In this document: piece by piece, positions 24,130 to 33,207 of the stretch
Layout: every line of letters starts with the position of its first letter
How positions within the stretch are numbered: the stretch's first letter is position 1
Source: Prosthecomicrobium sp. N25
GTDB taxonomy: Bacteria > Pseudomonadota > Alphaproteobacteria > Rhizobiales > Ancalomicrobiaceae
NCBI RefSeq assembly: GCF_037203705.1
Contig: NZ_JBBCAT010000001.1
Span: 1,151,418 to 1,215,417 of the forward strand
Direction of reading: 5' to 3'
Length of the DNA: 64,000 bases
Notes under the pieces: model-generated
What the model was told of the DNA's origin: nothing
What the model saw: only the letters and a program-made list of their open reading frames with translations
The model's database searches: none
Position numbers and translations under genes: made by a program

Positions 24130-25470
24130 CTATTCCGCCGCCAGCAGCGCGCCGGCGGGCCGGCCCTCCAGGGCCGGGGGCAGGGGGCCGCCATAGGCCC
24201 AGTCGATCAGTTCGACCGTGTGGACGATCGGGATGCCGGTGCCCGTCGCGATCTGCGTCATGCAGCCGATGTTGCCGGTTGCAATGAGATCCGGTGCGGT
24301 CTTCTCGATATTGGCCACCTTGCGGTCCCGCAGGCGAGCCGCGATCTCCGGCTGCATGATGTTGTAGACCCCCGCCGATCCGCAGCAGAGGTGGCCCTCC
24401 GGCACGTCCCGCACCGTGAAGCCGGCGCCCTCCAGGAGCCGCTTCGGCTCCAGCCGGATCTTCTGCCCGTGCTGCATCGAGCAGGCCGAGTGATAGGCGA
24501 CCGCGACGCCCTTGGGCGCGAGCGCCGGCAGTCCGATCCCGGCCAGGAACTCGGTGACGTCCTTGGCGAGGCCCGACACCGCTGCCGCCTTGTCCTTCAG
24601 GGCCGCGTCGGTGCGGAACAGGAAGCCGTAGTCCTTGATCGTCGTCCCGCATCCCGAGGCGGTGACGATGATCGCGTCGAGCCCGGCGCCGCCCCCGGCC
24701 GACGTCTCCCGCCACCAGGCCTCGACCGTCTCGCCCGCCTGGGTGTGGCTCTCGGCGGTCTTGCCCATGTGGTGCACGAGGGCTCCGCAGCAGCGCTCCC
24801 CGGCGACCACCACCTCGAAGCCGAGCCGCGTCAGGAGCCGGATCGTCGCCTCGTTGATGGAGGGCTGCAGGACCGGCTGCGCGCAGCCGTTGAGGAGCGC
24901 GACCCGCCCGCGCCGCGGGCCGATCGCCGGGTGCGTCCCGGGTCGCTCGGCGGCCGACCGGCCCGGCAGACGCGCCGGCGCGAGCGCCAGCATGGCGGCG
25001 AGCCGCGGCCCGATCTTGGGGATCCGCCGCAGCAGCGGCGCGAACGGCTTGCCATAGAAGGCACCCGCCAGCGCCAGCCGGAAGCGGCCACGGAACGGCA
25101 GCACCGCGGCGAGGACGCCCCGCAGCAGGCGTTCGGGGATCGGCCGGCTGTAGGTCTTCTCAACATGCGCCCGCGCGTGATCGACGAGGTGCATGTAGTT
25201 CACGCCCGACGGGCAGGTCGTCATGCAGGAGAGGCACGAGAGGCACCGGTCCAGGTGCTTCACCGTCTCGGCGTCCGCCGGCCGGTCGTTCTCCAGCATC
25301 TCCTTCATCAGGTAGATGCGCCCGCGCGGCGAGTCGAGTTCGTCGCCGAGCAGCACGAAGGTCGGGCAGGTCGCTGTGCAGAACCCGCAATGGACGCACT
25401 TGCGCAGGATCGCCTCGGATTCGGCGACGTCCGGGTCGGCGAGCTGGGCGGGCGTGAAGGCGGTCTTCAT
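24130..25470 (-). CDS. glcF: Glycolate oxidase iron-sulfur subunit GlcF
   Basis: A 446-residue subunit of membrane-associated glycolate dehydrogenase. Two 4Fe-4S motifs lie at the N-terminus (CVHCGFCTATCP near residue 25 and CLSCLSCMTTCP near 75). Two CCG domains follow (CCGALVHHMG and CCGSAGVYNIMQ), which bind further cofactors and pass electrons toward the quinone pool. The start is 13 bases after the glcE stop. It is the last gene of glcDEF. Confidence 0.95.
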   Translation of the reverse strand: MKTAFTPAQLADPDVAESEAILRKCVHCGFCTATCPTFVLLGDELDSPRGRIYLMKEMLENDRPADAETVKHLDRCLSCLSCMTTCPSGVNYMHLVDHARAHVEKTYSRPIPERLLRGVLAAVLPFRGRFRLALAGAFYGKPFAPLLRRIPKIGPRLAAMLALAPARLPGRSAAERPGTHPAIGPRRGRVALLNGCAQPVLQPSINEATIRLLTRLGFEVVVAGERCCGALVHHMGKTAESHTQAGETVEAWWRETSAGGGAGLDAIIVTASGCGTTIKDYGFLFRTDAALKDKAAAVSGLAKDVTEFLAGIGLPALAPKGVAVAYHSACSMQHGQKIRLEPKRLLEGAGFTVRDVPEGHLCCGSAGVYNIMQPEIAARLRDRKVANIEKTAPDLIATGNIGCMTQIATGTGIPIVHTVELIDWAYGGPLPPALEGRPAGALLAAE

Positions 25471-25483
25471 GGGTCTTTGTGCC

Positions 25484-26710
25484 TCAGGCCATCCGGCCGG
25501 GATCGAGAATGCCCTTGGGGTCGAACTGCTCCTTGAGCCGCCGCGACAGCGCCGCCAGGGCCGGCGGCTGCGGCTCGAAGACCGGCACGGAGGCCCGGAC
25601 CGGCGCGCCGGCTCGGATCAGCGTGGCGTGCCCCCCGCCCTCCGCCCGCACGGCGCCCCTGACGAGGCCGGCGCCCGCCTCCGGGACCGCCGCCGGAACG
25701 GCGATCCAGACGAGGCCGCCCTGCCAGTCGAGGAAGCCGCCCGCGCCCGGCGCGCCCGCCCGCACCCGTGCCAGCACGGCCGCCCCGGCCGTCGGCGCGA
25801 CCGACACCCGCCAGACCGCCGTCTCCGGCGCGGCCTCCGGCCAGAGCGGCCGGACGTCACGGATCGCCTGCCAGAGGGACACGGACTCCGCCGCGGGGAG
25901 CCGCTCCAGCCGGCCGAACCCCTGGAGTGCCCGCCCGAGGATCTCGGCCCGGTAGGCGATCGAGACCGGGATGCCCTCGAGACGGAAGACCGTCGCGGGC
26001 CGTCCTGCGGCGGCGAGCGCGCCCCCGACCGCCGCGACCGTGTCGGCCGGCAGATGCGCGGCTCCCGAGACCTCGCCCGAGGAACCCATGGCGGCCGCCA
26101 TGGCGGCGACCGCGCGGGTCTCGTCGAGGCCGGCGATCAGGACCGTCTCGCTCGTCTCCGCCCGCGGCAGCACCTTGAAGGTGACGGCGGTCAGCACCGC
26201 GAGCGTACCCCACGATCCGGCCAGCCCGCGCGAGAGGTCGTAGCCGGTCACGTTCTTGACCACCCGCCCGCCGGACTTGAAGGCCTCGGCGCGCCCCGAG
26301 ACCGCCTCGATCCCGAGCACGTGGTCGCGGGCCGCGCCCTTGGCGATGCGCCGCGGGCCGGACAGGTTGGTGGCGAGGAGGCCGCCGATCGTCCCGCGCC
26401 CGGCAGGCGCCCCGAGCAGCGGACCGTAGTCGATCGGCTCGAAGGCGAGCTCCTGGCCACGCGCGGCGACGAGCGCCTCGATCTCCGCGACCGGCGTCCC
26501 GGCCCGGGCGGAGAGCACCAGCTCCTCGGGCTCGTAGAGCGTGACGCCGGCGACGCCCGACATGTCGAGCGTCGCCTCGGTCTGGATCGGCCGCCCGATG
26601 GCGCGCTTCGAGCCGTGCCCGACGACCTCGATCGGCGTCTCCCCGGCGAGCGCCCAGCGCAGCACGTCCAGCGTCTCCTCCGCGTTCCGCGGCTTGTAGG
26701 TTCCGGACAT
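25484..26710 (-). CDS. glcE: Glycolate oxidase FAD-binding subunit GlcE
   Basis: A 408-residue protein with an FAD-binding type 4 domain (about 10-180, with GRGTIGGLLATNLSGPRR and the GGRVVKNVTGYDLSRGLAGSWGT-like stretch near 160). The C-terminal cap is short, as usual for GlcE. The C-terminus QFDPKGILDPGRM is the family ending. The ATG at 26710 begins MSGTYKPRNAEE; an upstream in-frame ATG would run through the end of glcD and is rejected. Eight bases separate it from glcD. Confidence 0.94.
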   Translation of the reverse strand: MSGTYKPRNAEETLDVLRWALAGETPIEVVGHGSKRAIGRPIQTEATLDMSGVAGVTLYEPEELVLSARAGTPVAEIEALVAARGQELAFEPIDYGPLLGAPAGRGTIGGLLATNLSGPRRIAKGAARDHVLGIEAVSGRAEAFKSGGRVVKNVTGYDLSRGLAGSWGTLAVLTAVTFKVLPRAETSETVLIAGLDETRAVAAMAAAMGSSGEVSGAAHLPADTVAAVGGALAAAGRPATVFRLEGIPVSIAYRAEILGRALQGFGRLERLPAAESVSLWQAIRDVRPLWPEAAPETAVWRVSVAPTAGAAVLARVRAGAPGAGGFLDWQGGLVWIAVPAAVPEAGAGLVRGAVRAEGGGHATLIRAGAPVRASVPVFEPQPPALAALSRRLKEQFDPKGILDPGRMA

Positions 26711-26718
26711 GGTCGGCC

Positions 26719-28215
26719 TCAGAAGCGGGGAATGTCCGGGTGCGGAATCGCGCCCCGGTGGACGTGCAGCCGGCCCATCTCGGCGCAGCGGTGCAACTGC
26801 GGGAAGACCTTGCCGGGGTTGAGCAGGTGCTCCGGATCGAAGGCGCACTTGACCCGGATCTGGTGGGCGAGGTCCGTCTCGTTGAACATGGTCGGCATCA
26901 GGTCGCGCTTCTCCACCCCGACCCCGTGCTCGCCGGTCAGGCAGCCGCCGACCTCCACGCAGAGCCGCAGGATGTCGGCCCCGAAGGCCTCGGCCCGGTC
27001 GAGCTCGCCAGGCGCGTTGGCGTCGAACAGGATGAGCGGGTGCAGGTTGCCGTCACCCGCGTGGAACACGTTGGCGACCCTCAGGCCGTAGTGCTCGCTC
27101 ATCTCGCGCATGCGGGCGAGCACGTGCGGCAGTTCCTTGCGGGGGATCGTGCCGTCCATGCACAGGTAGTCCGGCGAGATCCGGCCGACCGCCGGGAACG
27201 CCGCCTTGCGGCCGGCCCAGAAGGCCATGCGCTCCGCGTCCGAGGTCGACACCCGGATGTGGAAGGCCCCGTTGCCGCCCGCGATCTCGGCGACCCGCTC
27301 GATCAGGTGCCCGACCTCCGCCTCCGGGCCGTCGAGCTCGACGATCAGGAGCGCCTCGGCGTCGCGCGGATAGCCGGCGTTGACGAAATCCTCGGCCGCA
27401 TGGATCGCCGGCCGGTCCATCATCTCCATCCCGCCCGGGATGATCCCGGCCGCGATGATGTCGGCGACCGTCTGCCCGCCGGCTTCGCTCGAATGGAAGC
27501 CGACCAGCACGGCGCGCGCCGTCTCCGGCGCCTTCAGGATCCTGACCGAGACCTCGGTCACCACCCCGAGCAGGCCCTCCGAGCCGACGATGAGGCCGAG
27601 GAGGTCGTAGGCCTCGCTGTCGAGATGCTTGCCGCCGACCCGAAGGACCGTGCCGTCCATCAGCACCATTTCGACGCCGAGCACGTTGTTGGTGGTCAGC
27701 CCGTACTTGAGGCAGTGCACGCCGCCCGAATTCTCCGCCACGTTGCCGCCGATCGAGCAGGCGATCTGGGACGACGGGTCGGGGGCGTAATAGAAGCCGC
27801 GATGCTCGACCGCCCGCGTGATGCCGAGGTTCGTGACCCCCGGCTGCACCACGGCGCAACGGTTGTCGAAGTCGATCTCCAGCACCCGGTTGAACTTCAT
27901 CATCGACAGGAGCACGCCGTCGGCAAGCGGCAGGGCCCCGCCGGACAGCGAGGTGCCGGCTCCGCGCGGCACCACCTTGATGTTCTCCGACAGGCAGTAG
28001 GCGAGCACCCTCGACACCTGCTCGACCGTCTCCGGCAGCACCACGACCAGCGGATGCTGCGCATACACGGTGACGCCGTCGGACTCGTAGGGTGCAAGCC
28101 CGCGCGGGTCGGCGATCACCCCCTCCCCGGGGACGATCTCCGAAAGCCTGCGCACGATCTCGGCCCGCCGGTCCAGCACGGACCGGTCCGGCTCCGGCAT
28201 CCTGAGCGCGGTCAT
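26719..28215 (-). CDS. glcD: Glycolate oxidase subunit GlcD (FAD-linked)
   Basis: The catalytic flavoprotein that oxidises glycolate to glyoxylate, 498 residues. Visible are the FAD-binding VPRGAGTSLSGGALPL (near 85), SIGGNVAENSGGVHCLKYG (near 150), the histidine-rich NVFHAGDGNLHPLILFD (near 380), and the C-terminal GEHGVGVEKRDLMP with FDPEHLLNPGKVFP. It is the promoter-proximal gene of glcDEF and is divergent from a LysR regulator with 235 bases between them, a likely control region. Confidence 0.96.
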   Translation of the reverse strand: MTALRMPEPDRSVLDRRAEIVRRLSEIVPGEGVIADPRGLAPYESDGVTVYAQHPLVVVLPETVEQVSRVLAYCLSENIKVVPRGAGTSLSGGALPLADGVLLSMMKFNRVLEIDFDNRCAVVQPGVTNLGITRAVEHRGFYYAPDPSSQIACSIGGNVAENSGGVHCLKYGLTTNNVLGVEMVLMDGTVLRVGGKHLDSEAYDLLGLIVGSEGLLGVVTEVSVRILKAPETARAVLVGFHSSEAGGQTVADIIAAGIIPGGMEMMDRPAIHAAEDFVNAGYPRDAEALLIVELDGPEAEVGHLIERVAEIAGGNGAFHIRVSTSDAERMAFWAGRKAAFPAVGRISPDYLCMDGTIPRKELPHVLARMREMSEHYGLRVANVFHAGDGNLHPLILFDANAPGELDRAEAFGADILRLCVEVGGCLTGEHGVGVEKRDLMPTMFNETDLAHQIRVKCAFDPEHLLNPGKVFPQLHRCAEMGRLHVHRGAIPHPDIPRF

Positions 28216-28450
28216 CCCCCACTCCGTTGGTTCGGTTTGTTGACCAGTGCCGGTTCCGACTCATAGCCGAGCCGCCGCGGATTGCCAGCGGAAAAGGAGC
28301 CGGCGGGGTGCCTCGGCCGACGAGATACTCGGTCGCCGGGCCGCATGATCCGATTCGCGGGAAACTGCGTAGAGGGGAAGTCGCGTCGACTCTGCGCTGT
28401 CGATGCGGGGCTGATCCGCTCTGCGACGCTGTGAAGGGCCGGTACTCCGC

Positions 28451-29410
28451 ATGAGCAATTTCATGGACATGGAAATCTTCGCCCGTGTGGTGACAGCGGG
28501 CAGCATGTCCGCGGCCGGGCGGGAGATGGGACTGTCTCCCGCCGTGGTCTCCAAGCGGCTCCGGCGGCTTGAGGACCGGCTCGGGACGCGGCTGATGCAG
28601 CGCACCACCCGCCAGATTTCTCTGACCGAGGCCGGCCAGGGCTTCTACGAGCGGGTCGTCGCCATCCTGGCCTCCATCGAGGAGGCCGAGGCCTTCGTGT
28701 CCCGGCGCTCGGCTCTGGCGCGCGGAACCCTCAAGGTGTCGGCGCCGACTTCCTTCGGCCGGCTGCACATCGCGCCCCACCTCGGGCCTTTCCTGCAGCA
28801 GAACCCGGACCTGACCGTCCACCTCGAGCTGTCCGACGAGTTCGTCGACATCGTCGGCGAAGGCTTCGACCTCGCCGTGCGCATCGCCGAACTCTCCGAC
28901 TCGAGCCTGGTGGCGCGCCGGCTGGCACCGATCCACCGCGTCCTCTGCGCCGCCCCGTCCTATCTCGAAAAGAACGGCATCCCGCGCTCCATCGCCGACC
29001 TGGCGAGCCACGCCTGCCTGACCGCGACCCCGCAGGACCATTGGCGCCTGGAAGGCCCGGAGGGGCTCGTGTCCGTCAAGCCGGCCGGGCCGATCCTCAC
29101 CAACTCGAGCGAGGTTGTGCGCGAATCCGTGCTGGCCGGCCTGGGCATCGCCCTCCGCTCGACATGGGACGTCGGGCCCGAGCTGTCCGCCGGACGCCTG
29201 CGGCTCGTGCTGCCGCAGTACCGCGCCTCGCGCCATGTCGGCGTCTACGCCGTCTATGCCAGCCGCCGCTTCCTGCCCGCCAAGGTCCGCGTCTTCATCG
29301 ACTACCTCGCCCAGCTGTACGGACCCGCGCCCTATTGGGACAAGGGTCTCGGCCAACTCCTGCCGGTGGGAACCGCCAGCGGTGACGGCGTGTTTTCTGC
29401 CGCGGAGTGA
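28451..29410 (+). CDS. LysR-family transcriptional regulator, divergent from glcD
   Basis: A 319-residue regulator with an N-terminal winged helix (about 1-65, with SAAGREMGLSPAVVSKRLRRLE) and a periplasmic-binding-like effector domain (90-295). The effector domain starts GTLKVSAPTSFGR, which places it near the CrgA-type LysR group. The divergent arrangement with glcD suggests control of the glycolate/malate synthase genes by a pathway intermediate; this is an inference from position. The first 28 bases offer three in-frame ATG codons, so the start may be up to six residues later. Confidence 0.9.
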   Translation: MSNFMDMEIFARVVTAGSMSAAGREMGLSPAVVSKRLRRLEDRLGTRLMQRTTRQISLTEAGQGFYERVVAILASIEEAEAFVSRRSALARGTLKVSAPTSFGRLHIAPHLGPFLQQNPDLTVHLELSDEFVDIVGEGFDLAVRIAELSDSSLVARRLAPIHRVLCAAPSYLEKNGIPRSIADLASHACLTATPQDHWRLEGPEGLVSVKPAGPILTNSSEVVRESVLAGLGIALRSTWDVGPELSAGRLRLVLPQYRASRHVGVYAVYASRRFLPAKVRVFIDYLAQLYGPAPYWDKGLGQLLPVGTASGDGVFSAAE

Positions 29411-29557
29411 GAACAAGTCCTTTCGTGGCGCGTGCTGCGAAATGTCGCCCCGACGGTCTGCGTCGAAATTCGTTCTATCGGGGAGCGCGGCTCTCCGCTA
29501 AAGGGTTCGCCGTCGGGAATGCCTTAGCCTCAGTTGTGATCCATCGGGAGTGACGCA

Positions 29558-29953
29558 ATGAAGAAGATCCTGGCCCTCTCCGCCGTCGCGTTCCTTGCCA
29601 CCGTCGGTGCGGCCGCCGCGGACGACCCCGCCAATGGCGAGAAGGTTTTCAACAAGTGCAAGGCCTGCCACGCGATCGGTGAAGGCGCCACCAACAAGGT
29701 CGGCCCGGTGCTGAACGGCGTGATCGGCCGCAAGGCCGGCACCTTCGAGGGCTACAGCTATTCCCCCGCCCTGAAGAAGGCCGGCGAGGAAGGCCTGGTT
29801 CTCACCGAGGAGAACATCGCCAAGTGGGTGTCGAACCCCAAGGCCTTCGTGCCGGGCAACAAGATGTCCTTCGTCGGCCTCCAGAAGGAGGACGAGGTGA
29901 AGGACGTCATCGCCTATCTCGCGAGCTTCGACGCCACCGGCAAGAAGAAGTGA
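29558..29953 (+). CDS. Class I cytochrome c (c2/c550 type), periplasmic
   Basis: A 131-residue precursor with a signal peptide (MKKILALSAVAFLATVGAAAA, cut after about residue 21 before DDP). The haem site CKACH lies at about 34-38 and the distal methionine in GNKMSF near 105. This is a soluble electron carrier of the c2 family that would shuttle electrons between the bc1 complex and oxidases or reductases. GGGAG precedes the ATG, and a strong terminator follows the stop by 25 bases. It appears to be a single-gene unit. Confidence 0.95.
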   Translation: MKKILALSAVAFLATVGAAAADDPANGEKVFNKCKACHAIGEGATNKVGPVLNGVIGRKAGTFEGYSYSPALKKAGEEGLVLTEENIAKWVSNPKAFVPGNKMSFVGLQKEDEVKDVIAYLASFDATGKKK

Positions 29954-29977
29954 TCGTCGCCTGACGGCGCACGTCGA

Positions 29978-30006
29978 GGCCGGGTCCCTGCGACCCGGCC
30001 TTTTTC
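29978..30006 (+). terminator. Rho-independent terminator of the cytochrome c gene
   Basis: A 9-bp perfect stem GGCCGGGTC / GACCCGGCC with loop CCTGC, followed at once by TTTTTC. It serves the cytochrome gene on the plus strand and lies just past the end of the convergent DUF3422 gene. Confidence 0.9.
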
Positions 30007-30022
30007 GTTGTCCGAGGCGAAG

Positions 30023-31348
30023 TCAGCGCGGCCGCGGCTCGTCGTCCGCGTGCCCGGTTCGGATCCGGCGGACCAGCAGGTAGACCGCCAGGATCACCAC
30101 CGGCACCGACAGGCCCGTGGCGAGCCCGGGATCGACCGGCAGCAGGCCCGCGTCCTTCGCCGCCTTGGCCAGGTAGCCGATCAGCCCGACCACGTAATAG
30201 CTGACCGCCGCGACCGACAGGCCCTCCACGGTCTGCTGCAGCCGGAGTTGCTGGCGCGCCCGCCGATCCATGGAATCGAGCAGGTCGCGGTTCTGCTGCT
30301 CCAGCTCGATGTCGACCCGCGTGCGCAGGAGCTGGGCGGCGCGCGAAAGCTTCTCGGAGAGGTCCTCCTGCCGCTCCACCGTCGCCCGCACGGTGCGCAT
30401 CGCCGGCCCCGTGCGCCGCGCCAGGAAGCTCGTCCAGGTGCCGTAGCCCGGCACGTGATGCTCATGGATGGCCGCCAGCCGGTCCTTGACGATGTCGTCG
30501 TAGGCCTTGCTGGCCCCGAACCGGTAAGAGCTCTCCGCCGCTCCCGCCTCCAGGTCGGCGGTCAGTCGCGACAGGTCCTCCAGGAGCTTGCGGTTGGCCT
30601 GCAGGCCCTCCGACGTGCGGATCCGGCTCGCGATCTCGGCGAGCTCCCGCTCGATCCGGCGGATGTCGGGGCCGATCCGCTGCGCCTCGGGCAGGCCGAG
30701 CAGCGACAGGGTCCGGTAGGTCTCGATCTCCAGCAGCCGCTGCACGAGCCCGCCCGCCTGCTGCGGGTTGAGCCCGCGGTCGAGGACCAGGATGCGGGTG
30801 CGCCCGTCGCCGTCCTGCCGGAAGTCCGTCAGCGCCACGCCGGCGCCCCCGTAGGCATCCGAGACGCACAGGCTCGCCGGGTCGAAGAGGGCCGCCAGGG
30901 CCGCGAAGTCGCCCGGATCGCGCACCAGGTCGAGCCGGACCGCGACCAGCATCGGCCCGGGCGGCGTGAAGCCGGTTCCGAACGGATGCGCCCCCGGGTG
31001 GTCCAGGAAGGGCGGGGCCCCGTCGGGCAGCGGCCCGTCCCAGGTGTAGGTCGTAAACTCGGCGTGACGCTCCCACTTGAGCGATCCCGACCCGAAGGCG
31101 ATCACGTGGTGGCGCGCCTCGGGCCCGGGCCCCGGCTGCCCCTGCGACCGGCACAGGGTCTCGAAGAAGACCCGGTCGGGCTTCGACGCGCCGCGGACGA
31201 CCTCGAAGGCGTAGTGGAGGAAATAGCGGGGCGACTGCACGAGCCGGAACGGGCGGGCATGGATCTCGCCCAGGATCTCGGCCCGGAGCGGGTGCGGCGC
31301 GAAGCCCCGTGCCTCCGCGCCGGCCGCTTCGCCTGTCTCCCCCGTCAT
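30023..31348 (-). CDS. DUF3422 family membrane-anchored protein
   Basis: A 441-residue protein. The opening HPLRAEILGEIHARPF and the stretch VIAFGSGSLKWERHAEFTTY are those of the DUF3422 family, common in alpha- and betaproteobacteria and of unknown function. The body is cytoplasmic with a coiled-coil region (about 215-330). The C-terminus carries two membrane helices (about 365-390 and 405-425). The gene converges with the cytochrome c gene and is divergent from the FadR-type regulator. Confidence 0.88.
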   Translation of the reverse strand: MTGETGEAAGAEARGFAPHPLRAEILGEIHARPFRLVQSPRYFLHYAFEVVRGASKPDRVFFETLCRSQGQPGPGPEARHHVIAFGSGSLKWERHAEFTTYTWDGPLPDGAPPFLDHPGAHPFGTGFTPPGPMLVAVRLDLVRDPGDFAALAALFDPASLCVSDAYGGAGVALTDFRQDGDGRTRILVLDRGLNPQQAGGLVQRLLEIETYRTLSLLGLPEAQRIGPDIRRIERELAEIASRIRTSEGLQANRKLLEDLSRLTADLEAGAAESSYRFGASKAYDDIVKDRLAAIHEHHVPGYGTWTSFLARRTGPAMRTVRATVERQEDLSEKLSRAAQLLRTRVDIELEQQNRDLLDSMDRRARQQLRLQQTVEGLSVAAVSYYVVGLIGYLAKAAKDAGLLPVDPGLATGLSVPVVILAVYLLVRRIRTGHADDEPRPR

Positions 31349-31521
31349 GCCGGCCTCCCCGAACCCTTGGCTCCTCCTCTTTACGGTGCGGGACGACGCC
31401 GGACCAGCCCGTCCGGTGGCCTTCGTTGTCGCGGTCGTGGCTGGATAAGAAAATTGACCACCCGTGGGGCCGTGCTATGGTGCCGCCGCCGGCCGCCTCG
31501 CGGCCGCAGGATCGGGCGAGC

Positions 31522-32334
31522 ATGGTCTTCGGCAGGATCAGTCACAACCGCACCGCCGACGCGGTGGTCGAGCAGATCGAGCTCCTGATCCTGCAGGGAA
31601 TCCTGCGCCCCGGCGACCGGCTGCCCGGCGAGCGCGACCTCGCCGCCCAGGTCGACGTCTCCCGCCCCATCCTGCGCGAGGCCCTGAAGACACTCGAGGA
31701 GCGCGGCCTGACGGCCTCCCGGCAGGGGGAGGGCACCTTCGTGGCGGACGTGATCGGCACCGTCTTCTCCGCCCCCGTGGTCGGCCTCATCCGCCGCTAC
31801 CCCAAGGCCGTCGAGGACTATTTCGAGTTTCGCCGCGGCGTCGAGGCCTGGTCTTCCGAACTCGCCGCCGAGCGGGCGACCGACGCCGACCGTGAGATCC
31901 TGTCCCGCATCGTCGCCGCCATGGAGGAGGCCCATCGCGGCCCGGACACGGAGGCGGAAGCCGCGCTCGACCTCGAGTTCCACACCGCGATCGGCGAGGC
32001 AGCGCACAATCTGGTGCTGCTGCACACGCTCCGCTCCTGCTATCGCCTGCTCGCCGACGGCGTCTTCTACAGCCGGTCCCGCCTCTACGGCCGCCCCGAG
32101 GCGCGCGACGCCATCATGGCCCAGCACCGGGCGATCCACGCGGCGATCATGGCGGGCGACCCCCGACGGGCGCGCGCCGCTGCGGAGGCCCACATCGACT
32201 ACGTGGCCGCCGCCACCCGCGCCGCCGACACCCGCGAGGACCGCGCCCACGCCGCCTCCCTGCGCCTCGAACTCCTCACCAGCCGTCGCCAGCGACGCCC
32301 CGCCCTGACCCGCCTCGCCGCCTCCGGCGAATGA
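31522..32334 (+). CDS. FadR/LldR-type GntR-family regulator of the lactate operon
   Basis: A 270-residue regulator with an N-terminal winged helix (about 5-75, PGDRLPGERDLAAQVDVSRPILREALKTLEERG) and an all-helical FCD effector domain, whose metal-binding acid and histidines are seen in DLEFHTAI and HRAIHAAI and near RRARAAAEAHI. It lies 31 bases before lldE on the same strand, so it is probably the lactate-responsive repressor of that operon and autoregulated. An ATG at 31477 in frame is the alternative start; 31522 (MVFGRISHNRTADAVVEQI) fits the family better. Neither has a strong ribosome-binding site. Confidence 0.88.
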   Translation: MVFGRISHNRTADAVVEQIELLILQGILRPGDRLPGERDLAAQVDVSRPILREALKTLEERGLTASRQGEGTFVADVIGTVFSAPVVGLIRRYPKAVEDYFEFRRGVEAWSSELAAERATDADREILSRIVAAMEEAHRGPDTEAEAALDLEFHTAIGEAAHNLVLLHTLRSCYRLLADGVFYSRSRLYGRPEARDAIMAQHRAIHAAIMAGDPRRARAAAEAHIDYVAAATRAADTREDRAHAASLRLELLTSRRQRRPALTRLAASGE

Positions 32335-32365
32335 CGTTCCTTACCAGAAGCCTGGATCCCCTCCG

Positions 32366-33142
32366 ATGACCGCCAGCCCACGCCGACCCCGGGTCGCCCT
32401 CTTCGTCACCTGTCTGGTCGACCTCTTCCGTCCCTCCGTCGGCTTCGCGGCCGTCAAGCTCCTGGAGGACGCCGGCTGCACCGTCGAGGTCCCGGCCGCG
32501 CAGACCTGCTGCGGCCAGCCCGCCTTCAACTCCGGCGACCGCGCCGACGCCCGTGCGATCGCCGAGAGCGTCATCCGGGTCTTCGAGCCCTACGACTACG
32601 TGGTCGCGCCCTCCGGCTCCTGCGGCGGCATGATCAAGCTGCACTATCCGGAGATCTTCGCCGACGTGCCGGCCTGGAAGCCGCGCGCCGACGCTCTTGC
32701 CGCCAAGACCTTCGAGCTCGTCTCCTTCCTGGCGGACGTGCTCGGGGTCACCGCGACCGGCGCCCGCTTCAACGGCACCGTGACCTACCACGACAGCTGC
32801 TCGGGCCTGCGCGAGCTCGGCATCAAGGACCAGCCCCGCCGGCTCCTCGGCGCCGTCGACGGCCTGGAACTGCGCGAGATGCAGGACCCGGACGTCTGCT
32901 GCGGCTTCGGCGGCACCTTCTGCGTCAAGTATCCGGACATCTCCAACCACATCGTCGAGAAGAAGATCGCCAACGTCGCCGCCACGGGCGCCGGGATCCT
33001 GGCCGCCGGCGACCTCGGCTGCCTGATGAACATGGCCGGCAAGCTGAAGCGCCAGGGCAGCGGCATCGAGGTCCGCCACGTCGCCGAGATCCTCGTCGGC
33101 GCGACCGGGCCGGCGATCGGGGAAAAATCAGAACGGGCTTGA
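32366..33142 (+). CDS. lldE: L-lactate utilisation protein LldE/LutA (CCG-domain Fe-S oxidoreductase)
   Basis: A 258-residue cytoplasmic subunit of the LldEFG (LutABC) L-lactate dehydrogenase complex. Both CCG domains are complete: TCCGQPAFNSG near 50 and CCGFGGTFCVKYPDIS near 175, with SGSCGGMI and DSCSGLRELG supplying further cysteines. The last few codons (GEKSERA) and the bases after the stop are less GC-rich than the rest, marking the left edge of an inserted segment. Normally lldF would follow within a few bases; here a ParA gene intervenes. Confidence 0.94.
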   Translation: MTASPRRPRVALFVTCLVDLFRPSVGFAAVKLLEDAGCTVEVPAAQTCCGQPAFNSGDRADARAIAESVIRVFEPYDYVVAPSGSCGGMIKLHYPEIFADVPAWKPRADALAAKTFELVSFLADVLGVTATGARFNGTVTYHDSCSGLRELGIKDQPRRLLGAVDGLELREMQDPDVCCGFGGTFCVKYPDISNHIVEKKIANVAATGAGILAAGDLGCLMNMAGKLKRQGSGIEVRHVAEILVGATGPAIGEKSERA

Positions 33143-33167
33143 TGCACGCATTTCAACCATAAATAAT
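33139..33167 (+). promoter_or_regulatory. Possible promoter of the ParA gene
   Basis: TTGATG and AATAAT separated by 17 bases form a plausible sigma-70 type promoter 40 bases before the ParA ATG. It starts within the lldE stop region and lies in the AT-rich segment. Weak matches such as this are common in AT-rich DNA. Confidence 0.3.
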
Positions 33168-33207
33168 GAATTGTCATGGCCACGAACGCTGATTCTGGGG
33201 GCGCCAT

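Noticed and set aside
28216-28450. Operator in the glcD/LysR divergent region
   Set aside because: TGGT and ACCA half sites occur near 28230 but with 11 bases between them; no clear T-N11-A palindrome stands out.
31441-31521. FadR/LldR-type operator before the regulator gene
   Set aside because: CCACCCGTGG near 31467 is a short palindrome but does not match the TGGTxxxACCA pattern of this family well enough.
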